Assembly (NCBI GenBank): GCA_030248215.1 | Contig: JASANG010001399.1 | Coordinates: 1 to 64,000 of the forward strand | Origin: Enoplolaimus lenunculus | Lineage: Eukaryota > Nematoda > Enoplea > Enoplida > Thoracostomopsidae | Reading direction: 5' to 3' | Length of the DNA stretch: 64,000 nt | Part shown: piece by piece, positions 35,501 through 47,739 of the stretch | Layout: each line of letters starts with the position of its first letter | How positions within the stretch are numbered: the first letter of the stretch is position 1 | Notes under the pieces: model-generated | What the model was told of the DNA's origin: nothing | Seen by the model: the letters and a program-made list of their open reading frames with translations, nothing else | Database searches by the model: none | Position numbers and translations under genes: made by a program

Positions 35501-35505
35501 AATAA

Positions 35506-36042
35506 TGGAGCATCCACGTTATAACGCTCGCGAAAAAGTAAAAAATTGTCCTGTCCCTCCGAGGATCAACGTTGTGCGAACAGAGTGGGCTAAGACAGTA
35601 GGTCTTACACGAATAACTTATCCTTACAGAGTACCGACAATAAACATAGCCAGTTTGGAAGCTTATATTTGTCTTAACCTTACGGCAATAACATGTTTTT
35701 GTCCCTATGCCATATGCACAGTGTACAAATTTACTGAGTCCCTCCGAAGGGACTCTTTAAACAAAACTGTGTGCGTGTATATACGCAAACTTCACACATT
35801 TCAAATAAAACGCTAAACAATATCTGCATTACTGCACATACCTTAAAATGTCCATACAGCCCAAAAAACGCCATGTGTTTTGTCCGAGTCCCTTATGACA
35901 GACTGCGGAAAAACACCGCTATCTAAGCACACCATTATTTATGTCCAGACACTCTATCTACAATTGTAAAACGTACTCTCTTTGTAGGGGTAAACTGGAC
36001 ATTTTTTTGCATCTGCGCAAGCGTTATAACGTGGATGCTCCA
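35506..36042. mobile_element. TIR element with TAA duplications (PIF/Harbinger-like)
   Basis: The ends TGGAGCATCCACGTTATAAC and GTTATAACGTGGATGCTCCA are perfect inverted repeats of at least 20 bp. TAA flanks both sides (35503-35505, 36043-36045), and a 3-bp TWA duplication is typical of PIF/Harbinger. A 103-codon frame starts at the left TIR but shows no transposase motif, so the element is probably non-autonomous. Confidence 0.75.
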
Positions 36043-36704
36043 TAACAATCCGAATATGTATACCACTGTGACCACAAGATTGACGTTAAGCCGAAGCAGA
36101 TAATTACAACACATGCGAATAACTTAGGCAAAAATAACCAACATAAAGCCAAAGCAATTATTTTAAAATTATAACATTAAAACATTACAAAAAATAAGAA
36201 TTTTCGTCTAGAAACGAACGTGTAAATTGTTTGCTCAAAGTAAAAAAATACTTATACAATTTGACATTCAGCCAACGCGTATAAGAAGAGCAACAAAGGT
36301 GATATATAACGCGAAATTTCATGGATACCAAAACAAGGTTACTTTAACACTCTTTTGCAATAACCTGCAGTTTCTTACAGTTCAAATGTTATTGTCACTC
36401 GTGACAAAAATCTTCTAAATGTATTAATGCTATGCCTCCCGAAATGAAATCCTTGCTACGTAAACTGACATTGTCAGTGATTCCAGGAAATGTGTACACA
36501 TTTCAACGTAAAATCGTCGTGATGTAATGAGAGAACTTGTTGTTTTTAGGCAGCAAATCATGTCAGACACAACACCCGAACTAATTCAACACATTGGGAA
36601 GCCAAAACCTTTTTTCGGAGAGGAATGTGGTTGATTTTACAACACTTGAACGGGGAGCCTAAAATTTTTCTAACGAACATTTTTTCGGTGAGGGTGGAAC
36701 CCAA

Positions 36705-36860
36705 CCCGTAGCCAGCTCACCTTGCTGGGAAGCTAAAAAATCTTCAGGAGGGGCAATCAAGGGTTTTCAATGAGTTTTACAAGTAAGGTTGAAACGTTTC
36801 TAGGAGGGGCGTTTCAGAGGAGGGGCTGAGCCCCCCTGGCCTTCTTTTAGCTACGGGCCC
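36705..36860. mobile_element. GTAGCCAGCTC-family MITE
   Basis: Ends CCGTAGCCAGCTCACCTTGC and TTAGCTACGGGCCC are inverted. The interior has the family signature in reverse (ACAAGTAAGGTTGAAA). A GC-rich GGGGCTGAGCCCCCC palindrome lies near the right end. Confidence 0.7.
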
Positions 36861-36869
36861 GGTGCGACC

Positions 36870-39800
36870 CGCGGAACAGTCGCCGTTTTAAAAGGATTCG
36901 TGCCAAGACGTCTTGTATGACGGGTTACTGTTTAAATTAGATCTAAGCTAGCTTGAATTCAGCATGTAGCAAATGGTTGACTACTCGTATATACAATTTT
37001 TAAACCAATTTTTGGAGGCCAGCCTCACAAAATTTTGATATTTCAAATTTGGGCGTAAAACGATCAAGGAAAATTACGACAAAATAAAGTGCGCATAAAT
37101 TTTCCCACATCCGTATTTGTAAAATAACTAAGAAGAACGATCTTGAACAAATTAATACGATGGAAAGGTATTAGCTTTTTGAACCGATATTTAAGTTCTC
37201 TTAAAACGAATAAGCTTTGCGTATAAATTTAGTTCAGAATTTGACAGAAACACCCCGTTGCATAGTGGAAAACTTTCGTTCGTAAGAAATAAAGTTTTAG
37301 AACTAGCAACCTCATAATTTTTTCGACTACTAAATATACAGGTTTTACTTAGACACACTATCACTTTCAGTTGTGTATCCAGCGTCGACAAACCTTATAA
37401 ATGCGATTCTACTGGCATTGCTATTCTGTAAATTTTGCTATTTAAATGATTTATCTAAAGTTCAAAATGTTTTTGCTAGCCAACTAGGTGTAAAAACCAT
37501 CGGTATATAATACGACTTGGGAATTTTTTGCGTCTTCGACGTGATTTGTATACCTAAAAATATCTGAAGCTTTGCCGTAGCGACTTTAAAAGCAACTTCT
37601 AAAACCGTCAAAATGTCAACACAAAAAATATCTTTCCTCACTGGAAAATGCATTTGCCAGTGAATCTGTCACAACGCATGGACGCAACGCACAAGCATGC
37701 ACAACCATATTTACTGCACGCAATTTGTGACCAACTTTAACCTTTTCACTCATAGAGTATACTGTGAGCAACTATATACAATAATGTACGAGGAATACAC
37801 ACACTGTGAGCAGTGTTTAACATTTATAACATATATGCGCAGTGCAAAATCTCCACAAGACATGAGAGCCTACTCGGGCTCGAGCGTCAAGCTTCTATAG
37901 CTTAGTGGTCATCGTAAACGCCTCCCACCCGTAAGACTGGGGATCGAATCTTACCTTGAATTTTCATCTCATATGAAATTGAAAATATTCATGGGAGAAA
38001 GAGTTAATGAAAAAATTCTTACTTAGTATGTTTAAACAATAACTGCAAACTGTGCAGCCCAGAATTTACACCAGTAATCACAGAAGGAATTTTAGCAATA
38101 AATTGACCTGTTCTGCTGCAGTTGTGTATCTTATTTATACCTACCGTTGTGTACCCAATGCTAAACCTTTAGTCGCCCTAAAATATTGTCCAGAAATTTA
38201 TTAGATAAGAAGGTTAAAACCCGTTACCAGATATACATAAGCTCCAAACCTAATTCACTAGCGTTCCTTGTTGTTTTTGGGTTCGACACTGAAAATATGG
38301 GCCACCGTATTTTTCCTTTACATAAGGTTATACCCACTCAAACAAGAATTCTTGCTGCGTCCCTGCTTGTAAGCTTCTGGGTGCGAAGAAAAGGAATGTC
38401 AAGCAGTAGAGAATCCAGCGAACAGTGTCAAACCCTATGCCGAATATGAAAGTCTAAAACTAGACTTTCGATAAAAGAGATAACAAAATACGACAGAATG
38501 TGCAACGCACCGTCCGATTTTGTGTTGTTTTCCCAAACAATACAGATACGCTTTAAGCAAACGAAACTGACGGGCACGGTAACAGATACTAAATTTCAAT
38601 TTACACTAACAAACACGTATAATTTCGTCAGGGCAGCAACCATAGAAGCGAGGGTGACCGCCCTAGTTTACGAACATATTCTTCATTGGCGCTCCCGTTT
38701 TGAAAATTTTTTCACAGAATAATAGGTGTATAGTGAGAAAAATTTGGCAAATAATTTTTTGCCCAGTCTATAAAATCGTATTGATAACAGAAATGAAACC
38801 GATTCGGATAGTGATTAATGCAAGCGAAAAAAAACGGATATTTGGGTATAAAAGTGTAAAATATTGCATTTTCCTTCCAATACCATTGAAGTATACCAAC
38901 GTTCCCCGGTTAAATAAAATTTTACAAAGCAAATAGCAAAAGCACCGAGCATTCTTAAAGATTATGAATGAATGAATGATGTTATTTACATTTCAAACTG
39001 TACAATTTCAACGTACCAGTATCGAAAAACTGTGGTACTCGTATGTTAATTTTAACTTCCCACACCCCGGCAATGACTCTCAGTGCCCGTGTCGCGCAAT
39101 AAGCTTGCCCTATTACCAATATAAGCCAGTTAAACCTGTAAACCCAAAGCCGTTGTCACAATTTGTTGTGCAATTTTTGCAACATCTCATAGTAGCAATT
39201 TTGATTTGACATCAAGAAAGTAATCTGATAGTACGAGATTAATCGCTGAAACATTCATAAATACATTTTAGTGTTTCGTCTCACGCAACTACAAACTTTC
39301 CAGAGCTGACCTTGAATATGCACGTGTAACCAAAACTGTCAAACGTAAAGCGTTCAGTTACTGCGAAATTGTTGACTAGCCAGGTTTTCCCAATGTAACT
39401 CGATATGGCAAATAAATTCACTATACAATGATTTTTTCGTTTGAAAAAAAACTGTTTACATAATGTCATAGACAAAGTTCACTATAGGCATCGGTTTACT
39501 GAACGTATAAGCCTAAACCAAAACCTTAACCTAAGCCTATGCCTAACAAACATTAAACCCAAGCCTAAGCCTAAGTCAAAGCTTCCTGCGCTCACAGACC
39601 GTAGTCTTACAGTGTTCCAGAGGGCAGGCTCTGTAATCAACATTACAGAGTATAGACATAGATATTTTAAAAAATTTAAAAAAATTTTTTTGCCTCCACC
39701 CTTTTGTGTGTTTTCGGTGGGGCCGGGCTAAAAAAGGGCCCGGGATTGAAAAACAAAATCAATTTTAAAAACTCGACGCGAAAACCAAAATAGACATTTT

Positions 39801-42800
39801 CACAAGTTTGAATACAGAAATTGTACCTGGTTTCTGGTTCGCCTTGCTCGCGAAAACTATTCACTACTTATGACATTCGTACTAAAACTGTTAACGAACT
39901 GAACCGATGCACTTCGAGTCTGCAAGGCGTGTTTCGATCTTAAGGGCAATTTTTGGTTTCAGAACCCGCACCGAATCAAAGCAAACGAACGTTTTATTTT
40001 GGAATTCAAAACTCAAATTGCGTCTGGCTTCCTGCTCTCAGTACGCTTGCGGTTCCCTTGGTCTACCACTGGTAATGGGGCAGGACTTTAGTTTGCTCTA
40101 GCGGACGAACCGTATGCACGGCCCAGGCAAATACGGTTTTTACGCTTGCAAAGCCTATCGGTACGAATTGCAAACTGATTTCTACACAGAACAACCTAGT
40201 AGGATATAACTTTATATCCGTTGTAAGCAACAGTTGAATGACGGATAAGAGATTTTCCCGTGGACGGTGATGATACTTTTTATGTTTTGAGATTTCACAT
40301 GTTTTAAAGTGTGTTTGGAAAAATAATTCGATGCAAACTGCGCCGAAGCTGTAACAGTGTTTGAACTACAGTGTTAAGTAGAACACAAATTGGAATCTTC
40401 CAATAAAACGTGCCAAGTTTTGACGTTCGCCATTTTCTGGTAAGGGTATCGTATCAGGTGGCAGTTTTTAATTTAAATTTCGTAAACACTGCTACAATCG
40501 ACAAATTATCACGTTTGATGTGAGCTTCGTAGTTTTGGGACCATCAGTTTTGAAAACTAACCGCTTCGATTTTGCATGTTTTCACACAAAACTTTCTCAG
40601 GGAAAAATAGTAAGGTAGGAACCTTACCATTTTATCACAAGAATTTTTTTTTGACGGGGCGGCAACTGTTGCGGATTATCATCAAGTTTTGTAGAAGCCG
40701 TAACAGTGGTTCGCTGCGAAGCAAAATTACGCAGTTATAAGCGTATTTTGAAAACATCTGTGCAATTGAAACTTCAGAAATTGCTCGACTGTTATGAACA
40801 ACGAACCTGCTGTACAACACAACTTTTATAAAATGCAAATAATGTCACCACTGAAACTGCCAAAACCTCTAGCAAAAATTTTACCACGTACCGAAGTCAA
40901 TTTTCTAGCTGAGCCAAATAAAGACCTCCGGTTCTGCCATACGACGTGGGAAAATATGCCGTTATTCTATATCTAAAGAACAATTTAAAACACCAAATAT
41001 ACATATATAGTTAAACCTTTGTCTGTCGTTTGTTACTTTAATTTCAGCTGGACACCACAGAATCACAAAATTTTGCCCGCACTTTGATCTGACAACGCCA
41101 TGTACCGAATAATTTTGTGAATTTTCAACATTAACTGCGTAGCTCTTAAGATAAATATAACAGTATCGTAAAACGCAGCTGATATTGCCAAACATATCAA
41201 AGATCGTAAACCTGTAGTCAAAAAAAAACTTGGTTAAACCCCCTATTCTTCAAATACCGAAAGATTTAAAAGTGAACAAGGTTTTTCGTCGCAGTACAAT
41301 TTTATTTTGTAGAAAAAAATGGTTTAATAGGTTTAATGATAAAACATTTTCAAACAACAATGAAAATTGCATCATTACACGGTTGAAATCAACGGCGAAG
41401 CCAACGGGACCGGCCCATCATGGCGTTTTTCCTTCAACAGAATATAAAATCCAAACATTGTTTACAGAATTAGTACTAAAATTGCATGTGGTTTTTTACT
41501 CGTTTTGTTCGTGAGCTTTATGGTTTGCGTGATTTTCGGTCGGAAACTATCGGCTAGTAAACTGTGTCGAGAATACTAATTATGCAATTATTTAGGAAAG
41601 AAAATGGTACAACATTTAGTCTATCAAGATCCACTACTGCAGTTATATCTAACAGTTGACAATTGGAATTTCAGTCTCAGATTGTAAGCTCACTCAAAGA
41701 TATATTTTTGAAAATGTTAATACATACGCTACTGAATCAGAAACGATGCATTACACTAGTGCCTATATTCTCAATTGTGTACAGCAACTATACTCAGCAA
41801 AAGGTTTTTAAACTCAATAACTATTGCAGTTGTTGAACTCAAAATAAGTACAGCAGTATAACAAATCATGCGTCAAAAATGTGCTGAATTTTGAGCCTCA
41901 ACATTCACTGGTTCAGAAGTTACAAGACGTGTCATCAACTGGCGATAGGTGCTGCACATATATGAGAAGACGGCCTAAATGCACATAACTAGTCAAAATG
42001 GTTGCTATATTATCAGCGTATCTTGGTAAAGCGTATGTTTTTAAACGAGTAGAGAAATGTCGGCCAAATTACGGGTTTCACGTGTTCGCTTTTTACTAGA
42101 ATTACAAAACAAGTAACAATAAACTAAAAACTAAAGACCGAACACAAAAAACAGTAAATAAACTAATTTTAAATAGGAAGCCTTATACAGTTTGTATACA
42201 CTGTTTTTTGAAACCCTGCGTCTAGCAATAAGCAATTAGAAAAAATGCAACAAGAGAATTTTGTTTATAACGGCGTTTAAGTTGTTGAAATGCTGTGTGA
42301 AATAGGTAATTTGCACCAGTCTTTATAGGATGGCGCTGTTTTCCGTAAAAAGCTAAAAATTTTACTTGCCAAATTAGCGATGCTTCTGCTAATGATTATG
42401 TTGGAGACTGATGTCAATTTTCTGCCGGACCCAGAGACAGACATCCGGTTATATGCTTCGAAAGTTGTGGGCATGAACAAGTATTAAGAAACATGGGCTA
42501 AAATATATAAATATAATCGATTCACGTATATGTAATCCAAAACAAACACAGACAGAGCTGCGTGCATCCAGTTTTTTTTTCTATAAACCGACACCAGGAA
42601 ACAGTGGTGGATCCGGAAATTTGCTATGGGGAGGCCGCAATATATAATGGTGAAAACAGCACGCGAGCGAAACGAGCAAAAAGCCAAACGCAATTTAGTA
42701 TTAAATTTAGCACAAAATTTCGCTTTTGATCCTGTTGGAGAAGTCTACGCTTGAGCAGGCCTATCTGAATGCGCCAGTGTAAGGAAGCCAGCGAAACATG

Positions 42801-43420
42801 TCACGAATGATATTTATTTATAAAAACTATAAACAAATACGTAACAGAAAAACCATGTTGCCAATCATGTATGTTGTTGTCCAGCCGCTGGAGCTTATTG
42901 GTTGTCAAAATAATTTCCAAATAGGTTTTTGTAGTAGATCAACCACGTAGGCTCCAGGGAAACATTTGGTGCGATCATACAGAAAAACATGTGAAACAAA
43001 TTTAGCGGTTAAACCAAAAAAAACAACACTGAAACTGTTCGAAAACCAAAATACTGACTGATACTTGAAAAATATAAATGGTATATTTTATAACTGCGGT
43101 TCACAATATTGTCTATCATTTACCGTTTTGGTCAGAGATAAATAGCAATCAATAAGGAAAACATGTACAAAATTATGCGAGACTATTAACGTAAACCCTT
43201 AAATTAAAGGCGGCCGATAATCCTAATTTTCATCGACTTGCCAATTCACCACCCATCATTATGTTCCGGCTTAAGCTTAGGCTTAGGATTATGCTTACGA
43301 TTAGATTTTTTCACAGGCTTTAGGACATTGTTGGGCGACAAGTTGACGGGCGACGATTTGTCGTAGATTTTCGTGTTACATTGGGATGACGGTTAGCCAT
43401 AATTGATAAACCATTTTCCA
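36870..43420. other. Long gene-poor stretch
   Basis: AT-rich DNA. Recognisable content is the tRNA-box unit at 37800-38010, TTAGGC fragments at about 39505-39585 and 43270-43310, and pieces of the TTGCGTCTGGCTTC...GCTTGCGG dispersed repeat (about 39840, 40020, 41480, 42670). None of the open frames has convincing splice borders or recognisable domains. Confidence 0.45.
37800..38010 (+). repeat. Diverged copy of the ~300-bp tRNA-box unit
   Basis: It shares CACAAGACATGAGAGCC, CTCGGGCTCGAGCGTCAAGC, TAGCTTAGTGGTCATCG (box A-like), GGGGATCGAATC (box B-like) and the tail AAAATATTCATGGGAGAAAG with the arrays at 1-490 and 3582-4433. It is a single copy, so the unit disperses as well as expanding in tandem. 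Confidence 0.75.
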
Positions 43421-43423
43421 CGT

Positions 43424-43553
43424 GGGGCCCGTCAGCCCATCTTGGAAGAATTTCGCCCCCCCCTAAGAAAATGATCAACCTTGGTTGTAAGTCATCGAAT
43501 ATCGTTGAACGTCTGGAAAAATGTTAACCCCCACCATGAGCTGGTCGCAGACC
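43424..43553. mobile_element. GTAGCC-family MITE, diverged copy
   Basis: GGGCCCGTCAGCCCATCTTG at the left and ATGAGCTGGTCGCAGACC at the right; interior ATCAACCTTGGTTGTAAGTC matches the family core. Confidence 0.6.
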
Positions 43554-43628
43554 TGATCCACAACCTGCATATACAATTTAAAAACAATATTCAGAAAATT
43601 TTTTGTTTACATGTGTAAGGTTTACCCG

Positions 43629-43710
43629 CTTCTGATGTATCCTAGAATCTAAACCTACTCTTTTATAGACCCACCAGAAACCTGGACGCCCTTTAAAGTA
43701 ACATGGGCCA
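43629..43710 (+). mobile_element. Right-end fragment of a GGCC-family MITE
   Basis: Almost identical to the right part of the copy at 21327-21543 (CCCACCAGAAACCTGGACGC, CTTTAAAGTAACATGGGCC). The left half is absent. The near identity suggests relatively recent activity of this subfamily. Confidence 0.75.
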
Positions 43711-43762
43711 CTATGTTCCTGATAACAACATTCCGAGCTAAACTTTCATAGAACTGTGTCAG

Positions 43763-44013
43763 CTATACAAGCGCAATTAAGAAATCGAACAAAAGAAAAA
43801 ACTTGCAAAATATACCGTCTTAATCATGGTCACAAAAAGTTTGAGTGCCAATCTAATTATGTTCTCGAACCCCCTTGCTATGTGACAATTTGGAATGACT
43901 GCCAAAACAGAATTGAATGCTACACAGTAGCGTACCGAAACCAACGCTGGGGTGGAAAGACGCGGCTGACCGAAAAATTGTTTGTTTGGTACACAGGCTG
44001 CGTTAACCATTAA
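43763..44013 (+). CDS. Candidate C-terminal exon, six-cysteine domain (unrecognised)
   Basis: A splice acceptor (GAACTGTGTCAG) ends at 43762 and opens a frame in phase 1 that runs 83 codons to a TAA. The encoded stretch has six cysteines spread over about 65 residues (contexts KTCK, FECQ, PPCY, NDCQ, IECY, TGCV) and many aromatic and charged residues. This composition resembles a small disulfide-stabilised extracellular domain. No upstream exon with a matching phase is evident within the preceding kilobase, which contains MITE debris. I do not recognise the family. It may be a genuine last exon, a gene relic, or chance. Confidence 0.3.
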
Positions 44014-44860
44014 TGTTTTTGCCACGTTTTTTCATAAGCGTATATTAGTCATGTTCAGTCCCGACCCACACCAACGTTACTGTGTTTTTTCAAAATAAAA
44101 TTTGAAAACCATTGATAACTTTGACATAAATGTCCACAAGAACTAAGATTCTCAACGAGTTCAATATTCAAGCTTCTACGGTCGAGTTCTGACCGTAGCG
44201 CATCGTCCACAAGAACGAATTCAAGCTTCTACAGTCGAGTTCTGACCGTAGCGCATCGCAAACTGAAGTTCTAAGTTTGAATCCTAGCATGAATATAGGC
44301 CTCAGAAGAAATATAAAATATTCATGTGAGAAAACGTTAATTTAAAAAAACTATTTCTTATGTTTTATTCAATTTGGAGCAAAATTACACGAATAACAAT
44401 AAGTACTTACTCAGGTTTTAAATTAACAACTAATTTTTGTGCCCAACTGAAACTGTTGCGTTTATCTGCCTGTGTACGTTATGAAACAACAATTTTGAAG
44501 AACATGTGCTATCAACATCAAATATTTTCAAGCCGACCCGGGATAAAATACAGCGCCACCGTGAATGAACTTAATAAATTTATCGGATCATTGAACGATA
44601 TACAAAACTAGACTATTTTTTAAAATTTCAAACAATTGTACGAACACATTTCAAACGCAAATTGAGTTTTCGTTCAATTCAATAATAGTTGAAATTTTTG
44701 TAAAAAAAGGTATATAATTTTTGAAACTAGTTTATCGCTAACACCGACATTTAGTAACATTTGTAAAAACAGCGAGCAGATTTTCAAACATGGTAATTAT
44801 GCTAGCAACGCGGATGTTTCAAACTGTGCAGATGAGGTTTTAGAAACTCTGCAAGTGGCT

Positions 44861-45010
44861 CCGTAGCCAGAGGTGATCAAGGGAGCTAAGCACAATTAAA
44901 AGAATTTACTCCGCCGCCTAGAAAATTTTCAACCTTGCTTGTAAGTCATCTAAAACCATTGTATACCGCTAAAATTTTTAGCTCTTCCAGCAAGATGAGC
45001 TGGCTATGGG
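44861..45010. mobile_element. GTAGCCAGCTC-family MITE
   Basis: CCGTAGCCAGAGGTGATCAA and AAGATGAGCTGGCTATGGG are the inverted ends; interior TTTTCAACCTTGCTTGTAAG is the family core. Confidence 0.7.
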
Positions 45011-45228
45011 CTCTCTCTGGGAGACGCGGAAGTGCTGTCAGTAGTATAGCTGTATTAATGCTGCGATTGATAGCTCAGGATGATGTTTGCATGTTTTCAA
45101 ATAAAAAACGAGACGTACCGAGCTGGCAGTAGGACAAAAGGACCCCCAAATTAAATGAATTTTCTTTCGGTAGAGATACTATTTTATTCGGTCATCATTA
45201 GCGTCAGTCCATTATGTTTTGAGAAGAA

Positions 45229-45393
45229 TCCGTAGTCAAGTCGTTTTTGGTGTAGTCCCTCACCAAGACAAATTCCTCATAAGGGGTATACTACGGATTT
45301 GCTGACTTACAAGTAATGTTGAAAATTTTCTAGAGGGTCTATAATTTTTGCAGAGGGGCTGACCGACACCCAGGCTCCCTTGGTTACGGACCC
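45229..45393. mobile_element. GTAGCC-family MITE, diverged copy
   Basis: TCCGTAGTCAAGTCG and CTTGGTTACGGACCC mark the ends; ACTTACAAGTAATGTTGAAA is the reverse core. It is less than 300 bp from the copy at 44861. Confidence 0.55.
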
Positions 45394-45949
45394 GATGAAA
45401 ACGGGAAAAAACATTGTGTTTTATAAACAGGTGGTCATTCTAGCATTGCCTATTTTGTTATCGAACTTTTTTTGAAACCGTTTTGGTATTTCTACCGCAA
45501 TTAAGCATTCTGCCCTCATAGCTTCGCATGAATCGACGCAAAGAATACTGTGCAAACTTTGAAATAAGCAACTTTCAAAAACAATGAATTGTATCTCATT
45601 GTAATTGCGATCGAAACAAGCTTGGATTGATTCTAATGCAGTTGCGCAAAGCCGACAAAATATATGTTAAACCAGATACTTTAAGGATAGTAGCGCTTAT
45701 TCCTTTGCAATGTTTAATCTATGTTGACGAAATCGCTGTTATATGCTCTGTAAAATTAATAATAACCGTATTCGTAACCAGGCTATATTTCACCGGGTAA
45801 AGCTTAAAACATTAGCCATACTGAGAATCATCAACAAAATTGTGTTGTTTTTGAATAAATACGCTGTTTACAAACCGTCAACAGGCACCGGTTTTCAAAA
45901 GCGAAATACCAAATCGCTTTGACCATTTGCCAAAATTTGTTTTTCGTAC

Positions 45950-46112
45950 GGGCCCGTAGCCAACGTAAGGCCAGGGTGGGCTCAGTCCCCACCCCTGAAG
46001 AAACGCCTTAGAAAATTTTTAACCTTGCTTGTAAAGTCAACAAAAACCGTTGTATGCTCCTCCTGAAAATTTTTTAGCCTCACCTCGCAAGGTGGACTTG
46101 CTATACGGGTCC
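45950..46112. mobile_element. GTAGCC-family MITE
   Basis: ACGGGCCCGTAGCCAACG and GTGGACTTGCTATACGGGTC mark the ends; TTTTTAACCTTGCTTGTAAA is the core. Its right end abuts the open frame at 46113-46486. Confidence 0.7.
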
Positions 46113-46486
46113 CGTTTTAACAACACGACAATCGTATAACGTTCTTGTCCGATATGTACCACATTAGCGAGTGATGCTGGCCCGATGCCTGAGGGAGGCC
46201 AGAAAGCTCCAGTTTTTCGATGGTAAGCCGCACGTCTGATCGTACGAAATTTAACACTGTTCAACTCAACATCGCAAGCTGCGTTCACCCAAAGTTCGAA
46301 CCTTAAAATAAGTTGTAGTCCACTGGCATAAGTGTTGTGTAACTTCCGCATGCCAGTCGTAAAATTATTTTGATTCCACTCCCTACCCCTCAGCAAACTG
46401 AGCTGCCAACGTGCCAGGGTATCCTCTGAAAATGCAACACTGCATTCTATAATTACATTTTCTATGGTAGAGCGATAATGCAACAA
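46113..46486 (-). CDS. Candidate internal exon or gene relic (unrecognised)
   Basis: An uninterrupted minus-strand frame of about 125 codons is more GC-rich than its surroundings and protein-like in composition. It has Trp- and Arg-containing stretches such as LARWQLSLLRGREWNQ, FRTIRRAAYHRKTGAFWPP and ANVVHIGQERYTIVVLLKR. A likely acceptor (TTGCATTTTCAG) lies near 46434. The frame runs on into the MITE at 45950-46112, so the true exon end, or the break point if it is a relic, is near 46113. I do not recognise the family and cannot find partner exons. Confidence 0.3.
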
Positions 46487-46842
46487 AAAATATTTCTTTT
46501 ATACCAGAAGCATATTCAAGGGTGATTGATAGGCGATACGCCCTGCCGAAATTACTGCAGTGATAAGAAAAATAACTTTTTAACAGGCTTAATAATATTC
46601 TTCCGGATGTTAATAAACGTTTCTTACTAAACTACGAAAAGTTCTAAACGACGTTCTCCTGAAATAAAATCCTTGCACCGAGACTACGCTGTTTTTACCA
46701 AACCATATTTCGTACAAAAACATAAAAACAAAAGCTTGCACGAACAACAACCGCAAACTCTCAGTCAAACCATTGGATATGATGTCATAGCTAATACTGT
46801 GTTTAAAACCTCATGTTTTGTCTAAAAGTTAACCCATTCTTG

Positions 46843-47568
46843 GTAGTCTTTTACCAGTCGCGCAGCTGGGAATTGTTTCGTAAAGGGGTAACGTTTTTAA
46901 AAGGGTGGCAAGAAATCTTTTCGGCAACACAGATTTCTTTCGACACTGTACAAAAAATTTCAAAGCCATGGCAAGTGATTATGCCGGTCGAATTGAAGGT
47001 TTCGTTTTGTTCATGGTAATTTTAAAATTATAAGCTATATTGTGGGCGAATTTATGTTTCCTGCTGCTGTTGCACACATTTTTGAGCATTGGAAGCATAA
47101 GCCAGAATATGGTTTGGCAAAAACAAAAAATATAACGCAAAGCTATAATTCAAAGTTTTAGTTTGCGTGCTAAAATTGTAGATTAGTTGTTTAGCGGATG
47201 AAATGTTTTCAGAGTCTCAGATCCGCAAGTGCCAGAAGAGGCAGAGCGATTGAGCCGAGAAATACATCTCAGCCATGGAATGCTTTTAACGTTGTGTTCG
47301 CAATTGGCTTATTGCTCCTGGGCTAAGATGTGCGCAGAGACGGCCTTGCTTCAGGGTGTAACGGGATATCCGTTTCGGGTAAAATTCGGTGTTCGTTTCT
47401 CGTTTCCGGTTATTTTGATCACTATACGTACCCGTGATTTTTACTATCCGTTTATACCCTGCCTTGTTTACAGTATGTTGCCCAGAGTTGATAGTGGAAC
47501 GCGAGTTTGATTTTAAAGGTGTTTCTGGCGGATTCAAGCAGTATTATAAAGAAATGGCAGCTCTCTGA
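46843..47568 (+). CDS. Candidate 3' exons of an unrecognised plus-strand gene
   Basis: Three protein-like segments lie in order. Segment 1 (about 46857-47005) follows the acceptor TAGTCTTTTACCAG and includes SWELFRKGVTFLKGWQE. Segment 2 (47213 or 47221 to 47355) follows GAAATGTTTTCAG and includes VPEEAERLSREIHLSHGMLL. Segment 3 (47474-47568) follows CTTGTTTACAG and includes CPELIVEREFDFKG, ending in TGA. Segments 2 and 3 join in phase with GT..AG borders. Segment 1 does not join segment 2 cleanly: the best donor would create a stop. An exon is therefore missing, a border is wrong, or this is a decayed gene. An alternative last exon may lie at about 47595-47732 (frame including LLDYQMPSPLVASVLTDG). 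Family unknown. Confidence 0.3.
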
Positions 47569-47739
47569 CCATTTCGAGAAATAATTGCATAACCAAGATT
47601 TTGCGCTTTATTCCGTGGCTCAAATTTCAACCGGCACATCGGCAATTCTCCTGGATTACCAGATGCCCAGTCCACTCGTGGCCAGTGTTCTTACGGACGG
47701 ACGGAAGCGTAAGCACAAGCAGTCTTGCATTTGAAGTAA

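Noticed and set aside
35505..35816. 103-codon gene starting MEHPRYNAREKV
   Set aside because: The start codon lies on the TIR of a transposable element and the product shows no transposase motif.
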